NCBI GenBank assembly: GCA_016191555.1 | Contig: JACPVX010000029.1 | Coordinates: forward strand, 1-64,000 | Direction: 5' to 3' | Length of the DNA stretch: 64,000 nucleotides | Source: Bacteroidota bacterium | Lineage (GTDB): Bacteria; Bacteroidota; Bacteroidia; Cytophagales; Cyclobacteriaceae | Part shown: in pieces, positions 54,080 through 63,752 of the stretch | Layout: every line of letters starts with the position of its first letter | Numbering within the stretch: position 1 is the stretch's first letter | Notes under the pieces: generated by a model | Told to the model about the DNA's origin: nothing | What the model saw: the letters and a program-made list of their open reading frames with translations, nothing else | Database searches by the model: none | Translations under genes and position numbers: made by a program

Positions 54080-55288
54080 ATGTACTGGAAACGGCTTACC
54101 AAAGACCAAATTAGTGAGCGCGTTTTTCAGGCGTTGAAGAAGAACGTTTCCTACAAGCGCAATAAAATTATGGGCGTGCCCGGATCCTTTCTGGATTCGA
54201 GGGTATTTTATCACAAGGTGGCGGAAGGCGATCCGTTATTGAGCGCTATGCTCGAAAACCCGAACCACATCGGGTGCCACACCATCGATAAAAAATCTGA
54301 ATCATTCTTTAGCGGCACACATGAAATTGAATGCGAAGCGATTAAACTCTGTGCCGAAAAAATAATGCAAGGCCAGCCCAGCCAACAAGACGGCTACATT
54401 GCAGGCGGAGGTACGGAGAGCAACATGGAAGCGCTGTGGATTTACCGAAATTACTTCACTCAAAACTATCAATGTCGAACTTCAGAAATTGGTGTGCTCT
54501 TCTCGGAAGACAGCAGCATTTCAATTATAAAAGGATGTGATCTTTTAGACATCCGGCCGATCGTGGTGAATGTACAAGCCGCGAATCGGAAAATGGACAA
54601 AGAACATTTAAGGCAACAAATTGTGTCTGCCAAAGACCGGGGCATATTATATTTTATTGTGGTGTTGAATATGGGCACCGAAATATTTGGATCGGTAGAT
54701 GACCCTGATCTAGTTTGTGCCCAGTTGGAAGAACAAAATGTGCCTTACAAAATTCATGTAGATGCCGGCATTGGTGGCTTTATTTATCCCTTTACCCGAC
54801 CCGATCATAAACTTAGCTTCAAGAATCCCAAAATCACATCGATCAACACCGATGCCTATAAGATTTTACGGGCTCCCTTTGGAACTAGTCTGTTCATGAT
54901 TCGCAAAGGATACATGGATTTTGCCCTTACAAAAGAAGCGCGATATGTAGCCGGAAAAGATCACACTATTATCGGCAGCCGATCGGGGGCTAACGCAATT
55001 GCCATTTGGATGCTGCTGAAAACGTTGGGCTCCAAGGGAATGAATTACAAAATGCAGCGTATCTTCATTCGGACACGCCAACTGTGTGAAGCACTCGATG
55101 CGAAACATATTGAGTATTTCCATGAAGAAGGAATGAATATAGTGGCTATCAAAAATAAACACATGACCCGGCAAATTGAAAGTCTCTACGGGCTGGTGCC
55201 GGATGACACTGAAAATCCAAAATGGTGGCGTGTGATTGTGATGGACCATGTCGACAATGCACTCATCGATGGCTTTATAGATCATTAA
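54080..55288 (+). CDS. PLP-dependent decarboxylase, paralogue A
   Basis: 402 residues from the ATG of MYWKRLTKDQISERV. Fold-type I, group II decarboxylase/sphingosine-phosphate-lyase-like: QDGYIAGGGTESNMEALW (cofactor phosphate), VDAGIGGFIYPF (Asp for PLP ring) and the PLP lysine in INTDAYKILRAPFG (~residue 260). The residue before Lys is Tyr where His is typical (DAYK in place of DxHK), and GTES keeps the usual G-T. Cytoplasmic; substrate amino acid unknown. By eye about half its residues match paralogue B. Confidence 0.85.
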   Translation: MYWKRLTKDQISERVFQALKKNVSYKRNKIMGVPGSFLDSRVFYHKVAEGDPLLSAMLENPNHIGCHTIDKKSESFFSGTHEIECEAIKLCAEKIMQGQPSQQDGYIAGGGTESNMEALWIYRNYFTQNYQCRTSEIGVLFSEDSSISIIKGCDLLDIRPIVVNVQAANRKMDKEHLRQQIVSAKDRGILYFIVVLNMGTEIFGSVDDPDLVCAQLEEQNVPYKIHVDAGIGGFIYPFTRPDHKLSFKNPKITSINTDAYKILRAPFGTSLFMIRKGYMDFALTKEARYVAGKDHTIIGSRSGANAIAIWMLLKTLGSKGMNYKMQRIFIRTRQLCEALDAKHIEYFHEEGMNIVAIKNKHMTRQIESLYGLVPDDTENPKWWRVIVMDHVDNALIDGFIDH

Positions 55289-55290
55289 CT

Positions 55291-56496
55291 ATGTATTGGA
55301 AACGTCTCCCCGCGTCTGAAATACGAAACACGATTAAAAAAGCATTTGATCGCAATGTGCGTTTTGGAAAAAGTAAGGTGATGGGCTTGCCCATCTCATC
55401 GATGGATCCGCGCATTTTTCACAAAGAGGGAGTTCAACAATCCCCATTTTTGTATGCGATGTTACAAAATGCCAACCACGGGGGCTGTCCTACGCAAGGA
55501 ATCTCAGGAGATTTTTTTGAGGGGACAGAGCAGTTGGAAATGGAGGCGATTCAAATTTGTGCAGAGCAACTGATGGCTGGTAAACCTGGCATGCAAGATG
55601 GCTACATTGCCGCTGGTGGCACCGAATGCAACATGCAAGCGGCATGGATATTTCGCAATCTGTTCAAGCGAAAGTACAAGGCCGAGTCGCATCAAATTGC
55701 CATTTTACATTCGGAAGATACGCATTACTCGGTGTGGAAAATCGCGAACCTACTAGGCATTCGCCAATTGATTATTGATGTACACAAAACTACCCGTCAA
55801 ATCAATTTGCAAGATTTGCGCACCAAAATCAAAAAAGCAAAAACCGAAAAAATTGAATACTTCATCGTGGTGGCAAACATGGGAACTACGATGTTTGGAA
55901 CGGTGGATCATATTGATGATTTAACTACGGTGCTGGATGAAGAAGAAGTATTTTACAAAGTACATGTTGATGGCGCCTTTGGAGGTTTCACCTATCCATT
56001 CACCCATCCTAAAAACAGTCTCAACTTTTCAAATAGCAAGGTAACAAGCATTAGTTTAGACGCTCACAAAATGCTGCAAGCTCCTTATGGTACGGGTGTG
56101 TTTCTAATTCGCAAAGGATACCTGAATTATCTTGCTACCATTGAGCCACACTTTATGGCTCACAAAATTCATACCCTTTCGGGAAGCCGATCAGGCGCAA
56201 ATGCTATTTCTGTGTGGATGATTTTACGCGCCTTTGGATCGAAGGGATTGCAGGCCAAAGTGAAACGGGTGATGGATCTAAAAAAGAAAATGTGTGCCGA
56301 CCTCGACAAGAAAAAGATTGAATACATCCACGACCCGCACATGAATATTGTCGCCATTCATAATCGCCATATGGTGCGCGAAATACAGCATCACTACAAC
56401 TTAGTTCCCGATAATCATGATCACCCCACGTGGTGGAAAGTGGTGTTAATGGATCACGTAAACGAATCGATGGTACAAAGCTTTCTTGATCACTAA
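55291..56496 (+). CDS. PLP-dependent decarboxylase, paralogue B
   Basis: 401 residues from the ATG of MYWKRLPASEIRNTI, 2 bp after the stop of paralogue A. Motifs: QDGYIAAGGTECNMQAAW, VDGAFGGFTYPF and the canonical SLDAHKMLQAPYG with the His-Lys pair. The overall layout equals that of A, so the two genes arose by tandem duplication and have since diverged. Together with the GNAT gene they could decarboxylate an amino acid and acylate the amine (inference). It may be the active member if A is altered. Confidence 0.88.
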   Translation: MYWKRLPASEIRNTIKKAFDRNVRFGKSKVMGLPISSMDPRIFHKEGVQQSPFLYAMLQNANHGGCPTQGISGDFFEGTEQLEMEAIQICAEQLMAGKPGMQDGYIAAGGTECNMQAAWIFRNLFKRKYKAESHQIAILHSEDTHYSVWKIANLLGIRQLIIDVHKTTRQINLQDLRTKIKKAKTEKIEYFIVVANMGTTMFGTVDHIDDLTTVLDEEEVFYKVHVDGAFGGFTYPFTHPKNSLNFSNSKVTSISLDAHKMLQAPYGTGVFLIRKGYLNYLATIEPHFMAHKIHTLSGSRSGANAISVWMILRAFGSKGLQAKVKRVMDLKKKMCADLDKKKIEYIHDPHMNIVAIHNRHMVREIQHHYNLVPDNHDHPTWWKVVLMDHVNESMVQSFLDH

Positions 56497-56502
56497 TGCT
56501 TG

Positions 56503-57966
56503 TTACTTAACAGCATTATCCACCAGGCCTCCGGTGAGTCTAATCAAGTCAATACGACTAGATAGACCGTCAAAGATGGCTGCAAATTTTTCTAAGGCGG
56601 CAGCCTGATAATTCTCCTGCACAATGCGAAGGTCAATCGCACTGAGTGCACCATTCTTGTAGCGCTCATTGGCAAGCGACAAATTCAATTCTGCAGCTTG
56701 CAACTTAGTCTGAGCAATTAACACCAATTGCTTGCGCAGATTATAGAGATCAAAACTAGCGAGCAAATTGTTTTCCAATGAAGCTTTCAATTGATCGGTA
56801 GTTAGCTTGGCAATTTTCTCTTGAATTTGAGCATTGTCAATAGTCCTTCGTAACTGGCCACCATTAAAAAGTGTGAAGCGCAAAGAAATGTTTCCATACG
56901 CCCCGTACGAATTACCAGTTTGAGTCAAATATTCCGAAGCGATACTAGTCCCAACCACAGGAAGAGCAGGGTCATCATTTACAAAACCTATTGGAGAAGT
57001 GCTTTTAACAACTGTTCCTCCAGACTGAGGCCTGAACTTTGCATACTGCTGATCTAAGCTACTCGTAGCTCCGATGTTTAACAAAATAGCGGGCGAAAGA
57101 TTTGCTTGGGCGTTTCGGGTAGCGTTATGAAATAATTCCTGACTAATAAATTGATTTTTTAAATTGGTGTTCGAACTTACCATCTTACCATGTAAATCTT
57201 CATACAGGTAAGCTTCGTCCTTAAACTCTAAAGGGTTGGTGAATTCATATGTCTTGGTGACATTTTCGTTCAGCAACACATTGAGTGTACGTGTCGCATT
57301 CTTTACAATGATTTCCTGACGCAACACATTCGAAGAATCCGTGAGATAGTTGTTTTGCTCTTGCAATACATCAAATGAGATAGCCGAACCTAGATTCTTC
57401 TTTAGCTTCACGTAAACATAACGCTCTTTAGAAAATGCTCTGTTTTTTACAAGCACTTGTAGTCTCTCCTTCTCCAAAGCCGCCTGATAATAACTAAGAA
57501 TAATCGATTGCACCGTATTTTCCATTACGAACGTGGCATTTCCCTTACTCAACGATTCCAGTTGATCTAATCGTTGCTTGGCTATCTTCACTGCAAAACC
57601 ATCGAACAAAGTAAATTGCACATCTAACTGACCCAACACGTTATCTGTAATGTTTAAACCAGGCACAGCAAAGGGGTTGGCTGGTACCCGTTCTATTGCA
57701 TTGTTGTTCTGGCTCGCAATTAAGTTTATCGCTGGCAACAAACCCGCTTGCCCCCAAGTATTATTGAGCTTAGCCGATTCAACATTGAGTTGTTGAATTT
57801 GCACTCCAAAGTTATTCTTCAAACCAATTTGAACCGCATCTGCCAAGCTCAGCTTTTCCTGGGCATTTGCTGTGCTTGAATTTAAAATGAGCAAAAGCAC
57901 TGACGACACTAGGCTTAGTACCCATTTCGTGTTACGGATGTTGATGGCAACATGTGCCTGCAGCAT
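56503..57966 (-). CDS. TolC-family outer-membrane channel of an RND pump
   Basis: About 487 residues from the ATG of MLQAHVAINIRNTK, with a signal peptide (SLVSSVLLLILNSSTANAQ). A longer reading frame overlaps the RND gene and is less likely. OEP domain helices: AVQIGLKNNFGVQIQQLNVESAK and LNLSLANERYKNGALSAID. Third gene of the adaptor-pump-channel set on the - strand; starts 14 bp after the pump stop. Confidence 0.93.
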   Translation of the reverse strand: MLQAHVAINIRNTKWVLSLVSSVLLLILNSSTANAQEKLSLADAVQIGLKNNFGVQIQQLNVESAKLNNTWGQAGLLPAINLIASQNNNAIERVPANPFAVPGLNITDNVLGQLDVQFTLFDGFAVKIAKQRLDQLESLSKGNATFVMENTVQSIILSYYQAALEKERLQVLVKNRAFSKERYVYVKLKKNLGSAISFDVLQEQNNYLTDSSNVLRQEIIVKNATRTLNVLLNENVTKTYEFTNPLEFKDEAYLYEDLHGKMVSSNTNLKNQFISQELFHNATRNAQANLSPAILLNIGATSSLDQQYAKFRPQSGGTVVKSTSPIGFVNDDPALPVVGTSIASEYLTQTGNSYGAYGNISLRFTLFNGGQLRRTIDNAQIQEKIAKLTTDQLKASLENNLLASFDLYNLRKQLVLIAQTKLQAAELNLSLANERYKNGALSAIDLRIVQENYQAAALEKFAAIFDGLSSRIDLIRLTGGLVDNAVK

Positions 57967-57979
57967 ATTACCTGTGGAT

Positions 57980-60900
57980 TTAATTGTGCTTAACGCTAAC
58001 ATGCTTACTACTGATGTATGAATAAATGGCTGGAATAACAAACAACGTGAGAACGGTAGCGAACAACATACCTCCGATAACGGCAATACCCATTGACACA
58101 CGACTTTCAGAACCTGCACCCAGAGCTAAGGCAATCGGCAAAATTCCTAAAATGGTAGAAAGGCTCGTCATGATGATCGGACGGAAACGTGATACAGCTG
58201 CTTCTTTAACGGCATCTAAAACGGCAAGCCCTTGTTCTTTACGTTGATTAGCAAACTCCACAATCAAAATTCCGTTTTTGGTCACCAAACCAATCAACAT
58301 AATAATTCCTATTTGACTAAACACATTGAGTGTTTGATTGAAATACCATAGCGAAAGCAACGCGCCTGCAAGCGCTAACGGAACTGTGAACATAATCACA
58401 AAAGGGTCTTTAAAACTTTCAAATTGCCCAGCTAAGATTAAGTAAATAATGGCCAGCGCAATTAAAAATGCAAGGATGATACTGGAAGAGCTTTCCGCAA
58501 ATTCACGAGATGCTCCGTCCAAACTCGTAGTATAACTTTCATCCAATACCTCCGATGCAATACGTTGCATTTCTTTGATGCCATCCCCCAAGGCAACACC
58601 TTTTGCTAATTGGGCTTGCACCTTTGCCGATGAATAGCGATTGAATCGATACAGTTGCGGAGGGCTACTGCGTTCTTCAAATGTCACTAGGTTGTCCAAT
58701 TGAATTAATTCACCGCGTTTGTTCTTAACATACAGTGTTTTTAAATCCAATGGCTCGTTGCGATTTCCACGTTCTACCTGACCGATGATCTGATATTGTT
58801 TTCCATCCATGATAAAGTTACCGAAGCGCGAACCACTCAATCCCAATTGAAGTGTTTGCGAAATGTCTAACACATTTACTCCTAAGTTTCTCGCTTTGTC
58901 ACGATCAATCGTGATGTTGATCTCCGGCTTATTGAACTTCAAGTCCAAATCTACGAAAGCAAATTTCGGACTAGCCGATGCCTTCACCATAAACTCAGGC
59001 AATACTTTCTTTAACTTTTCAATATCAGCCGCCTGAATTACAAACTGAACCGGGAATCCGCCTCTGCGATCGCCAATGGTTTGCGCTTGTGTGCTGAAGG
59101 TTCGCACACCAGTATATTTCCGGACTTTGCCCGTAATATCATCCACAATTTGCTGCTGTGTCCGATCTCTGTCTTTCGGGTCTTTTAAAATAACTCTCAC
59201 AAATCCGGAGTTCACACCATTACCGCCAAATCCGGGTGCCGTTACACTCACCATACCATTTCGCTCCGGCACTTCGTCACTAATAAATTGAGTTAACTCT
59301 TTTACGTAACGATCCATATATTCAAAAGTAGCGCCCTCTTGTGCTTGAGCTTGAAGGCGAAACTCGCTACGATCTTCAAGGGGTGATAGCTCAGAAGGAG
59401 TTACTTTTCCAAGAATAAAAATAAGCCCGATGGCTACCACAATCACGACAAATCCCAACCATCTGCGGCTCATAAAACCTTCCAAAGCTGAAGAATACCC
59501 TTGTGTTAAAGAGTTGAAAAAAGGCTCGGTCTTTCGATATAGCCAAGGCTGAACTTCTCTGCGTCTCAAAATTTTTGAACTCATCATCGGAGTGAGTGTG
59601 AGTGAAACGAATGCAGAAATAGCTACTGCACTGGCAACCACCAAACCGAACTCTCTAAACAAACGACCGGTTAAACCTTGTAGGAAGATCACGGGAAGGA
59701 AAACCGCTACCACTGATACCGTTGTAGAGATGACCGCAAAATAAATTTCAGTAGATCCTTTTCGCGCTGCTGTATCCGGATCTTCTCCTTCCTCTACTTT
59801 CACATAAATGTTTTCCAACACAACAATGGCATCGTCCACTACAATTCCAATCGCCAAAACAATTCCCAAAAGGGTAAGTACATTGATGGTGAAGCCCAAC
59901 ATGTACATCACGAAGAAAGAACCAATCAATGAAATAGGAATAGTGGCTACCGGAATAATGGTGGTGCGCCAATCGCGCAAGAAAATAAAGATGATGGAGA
60001 GCACGAGGCAAAATGCGATGATGATGGTTTCCCCAACTTCTGCGATAGAGGCACGAATATATTTTGTAGAATCGTAGCTCATTTGATAACTCACATCCTG
60101 CGGCAAGTCGCGCTGAATCTGATCTAATTTTTTATATAATCGGTTAGCAATGTCAATGTTGTTAGCCCCTGGTTGCGCAACGATCGCGAGCGCGCAGCCC
60201 GGAATTCCATCTCTGCGTAATATGGTTCGCTCATTTTCGGGACCGAGTTTAGCATACCCTACATCGCTAAAGCGAACTACGTTGTCGCCATCCTCTTTAA
60301 TGATAAGATTATTAAAATCCTCTTCGTTCGTCAGGCGACCCATGGTGCGAACTGTAAGCTCTGTGTTCTGACCTTCCACGCGGCCCGATGGTAATTCTAC
60401 ATTTTCACGGTTCAATGCCTGCAACACATCAGAAGGCGCGAGCTTAAGAGATGCCAATTTGATAGGATCCATCCACAGGCGCATGGAGTAGCGCTGCTGT
60501 CCCCAAATTTGCACTGCACTCACTCCCGGAATTGTTTGAATCCGTTCTTTGAACATAATCTCCGCTATGCGAGAAATCTCTAAGAGGTTCCTCTTGTCAC
60601 TTCGCACAGTCAAGAAAATGATCGGGCTCGAGTCGGCATCGGCTTTCTCTACCACCGGAGGATCTACATCTTGTGGCAAACGGTTGAGTGCACCTGACAC
60701 TTTATCGCGTACATCATTGGCAGCAGCTTCTATGTTTACTCCTAATTCAAATTCGATGGTAATATTGCTTCGGCCTTCACGACTTACAGAAGTCAGGGCA
60801 CGAATACCTGGCACGCCATTAATTGCATCTTCGAGTGGCTCCGTGATTTGCGATTCCATGACATCGGCATTTGCACCAACATAGTTGGTAGAAACCGTAA

Positions 60901-61036
60901 CCACAGGAGGATCTACACTGGGAAACTCACGCACACCCAAAAACGAAAAACCGATCACTCCAAAAAGAATGATCACCAGCGACATCACAATCGCCAGTAC
61001 CGGACGGTTAATGCTGGTGATAGAAAGACTTGCCAT
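57980..61036 (-). CDS. RND efflux pump (HAE1/AcrB-like)
   Basis: 1018 residues, 12 membrane helices in two halves. N-terminal SITSINRPVLAIVMSLVIIL; the RND motif GIVLAIGIVVDDAIVVLENI in helix 4 carries the paired Asp for proton relay; the second-half motif GIIMLIGLVTKNGILIVEF is present. Drug or metabolite export through the adaptor and TolC protein. The gene lies right after the adaptor (31 bp). Confidence 0.97.
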   Translation of the reverse strand: MASLSITSINRPVLAIVMSLVIILFGVIGFSFLGVREFPSVDPPVVTVSTNYVGANADVMESQITEPLEDAINGVPGIRALTSVSREGRSNITIEFELGVNIEAAANDVRDKVSGALNRLPQDVDPPVVEKADADSSPIIFLTVRSDKRNLLEISRIAEIMFKERIQTIPGVSAVQIWGQQRYSMRLWMDPIKLASLKLAPSDVLQALNRENVELPSGRVEGQNTELTVRTMGRLTNEEDFNNLIIKEDGDNVVRFSDVGYAKLGPENERTILRRDGIPGCALAIVAQPGANNIDIANRLYKKLDQIQRDLPQDVSYQMSYDSTKYIRASIAEVGETIIIAFCLVLSIIFIFLRDWRTTIIPVATIPISLIGSFFVMYMLGFTINVLTLLGIVLAIGIVVDDAIVVLENIYVKVEEGEDPDTAARKGSTEIYFAVISTTVSVVAVFLPVIFLQGLTGRLFREFGLVVASAVAISAFVSLTLTPMMSSKILRRREVQPWLYRKTEPFFNSLTQGYSSALEGFMSRRWLGFVVIVVAIGLIFILGKVTPSELSPLEDRSEFRLQAQAQEGATFEYMDRYVKELTQFISDEVPERNGMVSVTAPGFGGNGVNSGFVRVILKDPKDRDRTQQQIVDDITGKVRKYTGVRTFSTQAQTIGDRRGGFPVQFVIQAADIEKLKKVLPEFMVKASASPKFAFVDLDLKFNKPEINITIDRDKARNLGVNVLDISQTLQLGLSGSRFGNFIMDGKQYQIIGQVERGNRNEPLDLKTLYVKNKRGELIQLDNLVTFEERSSPPQLYRFNRYSSAKVQAQLAKGVALGDGIKEMQRIASEVLDESYTTSLDGASREFAESSSSIILAFLIALAIIYLILAGQFESFKDPFVIMFTVPLALAGALLSLWYFNQTLNVFSQIGIIMLIGLVTKNGILIVEFANQRKEQGLAVLDAVKEAAVSRFRPIIMTSLSTILGILPIALALGAGSESRVSMGIAVIGGMLFATVLTLFVIPAIYSYISSKHVSVKHN

Positions 61037-61067
61037 CTGTTTTTTTTATTTAATGGTTATCAACAAC

Positions 61068-62144
61068 TTATTTCTGATCGCTATTGGTTTTGATGATTTC
61101 AATATCAAGCCCTTGCCGCAATTGAAGAATGCCTGTCATCAACAAGGTGTCTCCTGCCTTTAGGCCAGATAATACTTCCAAAGAATTTTCCGTGCGAATG
61201 CCCGTCTCAATTTTTACTTCTTGTGCTTTGCCTGCCTTCGCGATGAACACTTTCTTTCCACCTTGATCGGGAATGACTGCTTCTGTCGGAACCAGCAAAG
61301 CGTTGGGCAACGATTCTAAAATCAATTCAACTTTTACAAATTGACCAGGAAGTAAACTGCCCCCTTTGTTATCAGCTTGCGCGCGAATTTTTAGTGTTCT
61401 TGTTTCCGGATCAATGCGTGGCTCCACTGCGTATACCACACCTTCGTACACAGTCAGATCATTTTCTACTCGGCAAAATATACGTTCGCCTGCTTTAACT
61501 TGTGAACTATACCGAGCGGGAATAGCAAACTCAATCTTTGCCGGTGAAATATTGTAGAGTGTAGCAACGATGGTAGCGGGAGAAATGTAGGCTCCTAAGC
61601 TTACATAGCGCAAACCGATCACTCCATCAAATGGAGCTTTAATCTTTGTTTTCTCAATCTGTGCTTCTAAAATCCGAATATCGGCTACGGTTGTATTTAA
61701 CCGATTTAATGCATTGTCATACTCCTCTTGGCTGATCGCATCCTTCTCAAGCAGCTTGCGCTGACGAAATTCATTATCCTGATTGAGCTTTTGATTGTAC
61801 TTCTGCTTTTCAAGCTGAGCTTTCAAATCATCATTATTAATTTCAAGTAACAAACTTCCTTTTGAAACTGGTTTGCCTTCCTGAAAAGAAATGCTTACTA
61901 CCTTTCCGGAAGCTTCACTTTTTAATTCGAGTGACTCATTAGGCAAAACAGAGCCTGTAACCACCAACTTATTATCAAGTTTAGATTCCTTCAAGATCAT
62001 GGCCTCCACCAGCAATTTTTGTTTTCCGCCACCAGCATTGGCAATGGGAGCATCTTTTTTTGATTTAAACCAACCAAGCTTCGGTAAGGCGATCAAAAAA
62101 ATAATTGCCAAAACAATAACGGATGTAAAAAGTGTTTTTTTCAT
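61068..62144 (-). CDS. RND membrane-fusion (adaptor) protein
   Basis: 358 residues. N-terminal membrane anchor (TLFTSVIVLAIIFLIALPKLG), a lipoyl-like domain split by a hairpin (VTGSVLPNESLELKSEASG and KIKAPFDGVIGLRYV), and the barrel domain (AEPRIDPETRTLKIRAQADN). First gene of the pump set; 11 bp after coaE, so coaE is likely cotranscribed or the pump uses its own promoter. Confidence 0.96.
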   Translation of the reverse strand: MKKTLFTSVIVLAIIFLIALPKLGWFKSKKDAPIANAGGGKQKLLVEAMILKESKLDNKLVVTGSVLPNESLELKSEASGKVVSISFQEGKPVSKGSLLLEINNDDLKAQLEKQKYNQKLNQDNEFRQRKLLEKDAISQEEYDNALNRLNTTVADIRILEAQIEKTKIKAPFDGVIGLRYVSLGAYISPATIVATLYNISPAKIEFAIPARYSSQVKAGERIFCRVENDLTVYEGVVYAVEPRIDPETRTLKIRAQADNKGGSLLPGQFVKVELILESLPNALLVPTEAVIPDQGGKKVFIAKAGKAQEVKIETGIRTENSLEVLSGLKAGDTLLMTGILQLRQGLDIEIIKTNSDQK

Positions 62145-62155
62145 TTCGTGCTAAT

Positions 62156-62767
62156 TCAAAAAATCGAATGGTGTGTGCTAAAATGCAGATGCAGTTTTAT
62201 GATTTGTGGAAGGACCAATTGCGTTTCATCGTTTTCAATAATATAGTTGGCTCGCATTCTACTTTCTTTCTCCGGCAACTGCACTTCCATTATTTTTCGA
62301 ATGTCTGCTTCACTCCGTTGTGGGTCGCGCTGAAGGACTCGCTTAATGCGCAACCACTCTGGCGCACTTACCACAATACTTGCATCTAACTTCTTGTATG
62401 ATCCGGATTCAAACATCAGTGCCGCTTCACGAATTACATACCTGCTTCCCACTTGTTGCTCTACCCATCGTTCAGTATCCAATGCCACCCGCGGGTGAAC
62501 GAGTGCATTCAGTTTTTCTCGCTTCTGCGGATGTTGAAATATCTGTTCGCTAAGGTAACTTCGATTCAATATGCCATGGGTATCATAGGCTAAATCTCCG
62601 AATTCCTCTTTGATTTGCCCGACCAATATTCCGTCAGTGGTCATTATAGCTTTCGCTCGGCTGTCCGCGTCATATACAGGTACACCTAAGGCAGAAAAAA
62701 CTTTGCAAACTATACTTTTGCCGGAGCCAATGCCTCCCGTAATCCCAATTTGTAAAGGGTTATTCAT
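62156..62767 (-). CDS. coaE: dephospho-CoA kinase
   Basis: 203 residues; last step of CoA synthesis. Walker A GITGGIGSGKSIVCKVF, the VYDADSRAKAIM segment, LVHPRVALDTERW and the lid with RDPQRSEADIRKIM. It overlaps the YbbR-domain gene by 8 bp. Confidence 0.97.
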   Translation of the reverse strand: MNNPLQIGITGGIGSGKSIVCKVFSALGVPVYDADSRAKAIMTTDGILVGQIKEEFGDLAYDTHGILNRSYLSEQIFQHPQKREKLNALVHPRVALDTERWVEQQVGSRYVIREAALMFESGSYKKLDASIVVSAPEWLRIKRVLQRDPQRSEADIRKIMEVQLPEKESRMRANYIIENDETQLVLPQIIKLHLHFSTHHSIF

Positions 62768-63677
62768 TTGATATCGAATCGACTTCTACTACGCGCGCAT
62801 ACGGTGGTAAATTGAACTGTGCGGGAAATGTTTTTTTATTCTTCGTCTTTCTTCCTGAAGCAATAAGCTGAGATCGCCTACTCATAAAATCGTCTTCTTG
62901 GCGAGTGGGAACAACCACTTTTATTCCCACGCTATCGGTAGTAGAAATCTGCTTTCGATCAACCCATTTCAGGCGTACAGAAATTACTCTTACAGACCCC
63001 ACTTCAAACATAACTTTTACTGTCGGTGGGTTTCTAACAAGGTTCACACCGGCTGGAAGGCTTACTTCCATTTCTTCCGAATAATTTTCGTTGATATCTT
63101 TTTCAGAAATAAACAACTCAAGACTGTCCGGAAGTTCATGCAACATCGTTTTTGACCCATCTAGTGAGATGGAGTCAGGAAGCACCACAATAGGGCTGAT
63201 GAGGCCATAGCCGTCTCTAAATTGTAAACTTTTTGTGTCGACCACTACCTTGTACAAGTGAGCGTCTCGCTCATCTAACCGAAGGTGGAGCGTATCGGTA
63301 ACTACGTAGTTAATCTTCAACTTACCCAGCTGAGGTTCCAATTGAGGCCGCAGAGTAGCACCTACTATTTTTTTTGTTTCCAGAGGACGTTCGATGGGGA
63401 TGGTTAGTTCGGGATGTTTAATTCCAAAATAACTTCTGAAAAGGTCCCAGCCGTTGCCACTGACATTCACGGTTACGTAGCGCGGCAATTCAGTTGCCGA
63501 AACAAAATTCTCGACATCGAATTCAAAGCGCAGCGGAAACCGCACATTGGTAGAATAGGTTTTATTAAAAGCATTGAAGAGCCAGAAGACGATGGCTACG
63601 ATAAAACATAGGATAACCGCCTTCCAGTTGGCGCGATCAAAACGCAGCAGATTACCGATGGCTCGTAAAAAATTCAT
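62760..63677 (-). CDS. YbbR-like domain protein
   Basis: 305 residues: one N-terminal membrane helix (WKAVILCFIVAIVFWLFNAFNK), then an extracytoplasmic region of repeats of the YbbR type (FPLRFEFDVENFVSATELPRYVTVNVSG, VVVDTKSLQFRDGYGLISPIVV...; shown in part). Similar proteins (CdaR) act with the diadenylate cyclase CdaA in Firmicutes, but no cdaA is in this window. Coupled to coaE by the overlap. Confidence 0.88.
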   Translation of the reverse strand: MNFLRAIGNLLRFDRANWKAVILCFIVAIVFWLFNAFNKTYSTNVRFPLRFEFDVENFVSATELPRYVTVNVSGNGWDLFRSYFGIKHPELTIPIERPLETKKIVGATLRPQLEPQLGKLKINYVVTDTLHLRLDERDAHLYKVVVDTKSLQFRDGYGLISPIVVLPDSISLDGSKTMLHELPDSLELFISEKDINENYSEEMEVSLPAGVNLVRNPPTVKVMFEVGSVRVISVRLKWVDRKQISTTDSVGIKVVVPTRQEDDFMSRRSQLIASGRKTKNKKTFPAQFNLPPYARVVEVDSISNE

Positions 63678-63752
63678 GGGAAAGGAAAGGTACGAATTAG
63701 CCCAGAGCTTACGAATAAAAATTCGCTGAGCGAACTCGTACCTTTACTAAAA

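Noticed and set aside
53397..62144. Horizontally acquired island covering the decarboxylase set and RND pump
   Set aside because: No integrase, tRNA, direct repeats or clear shift in base use; the pump follows housekeeping genes (yajC, coaE), as in ordinary chromosome.
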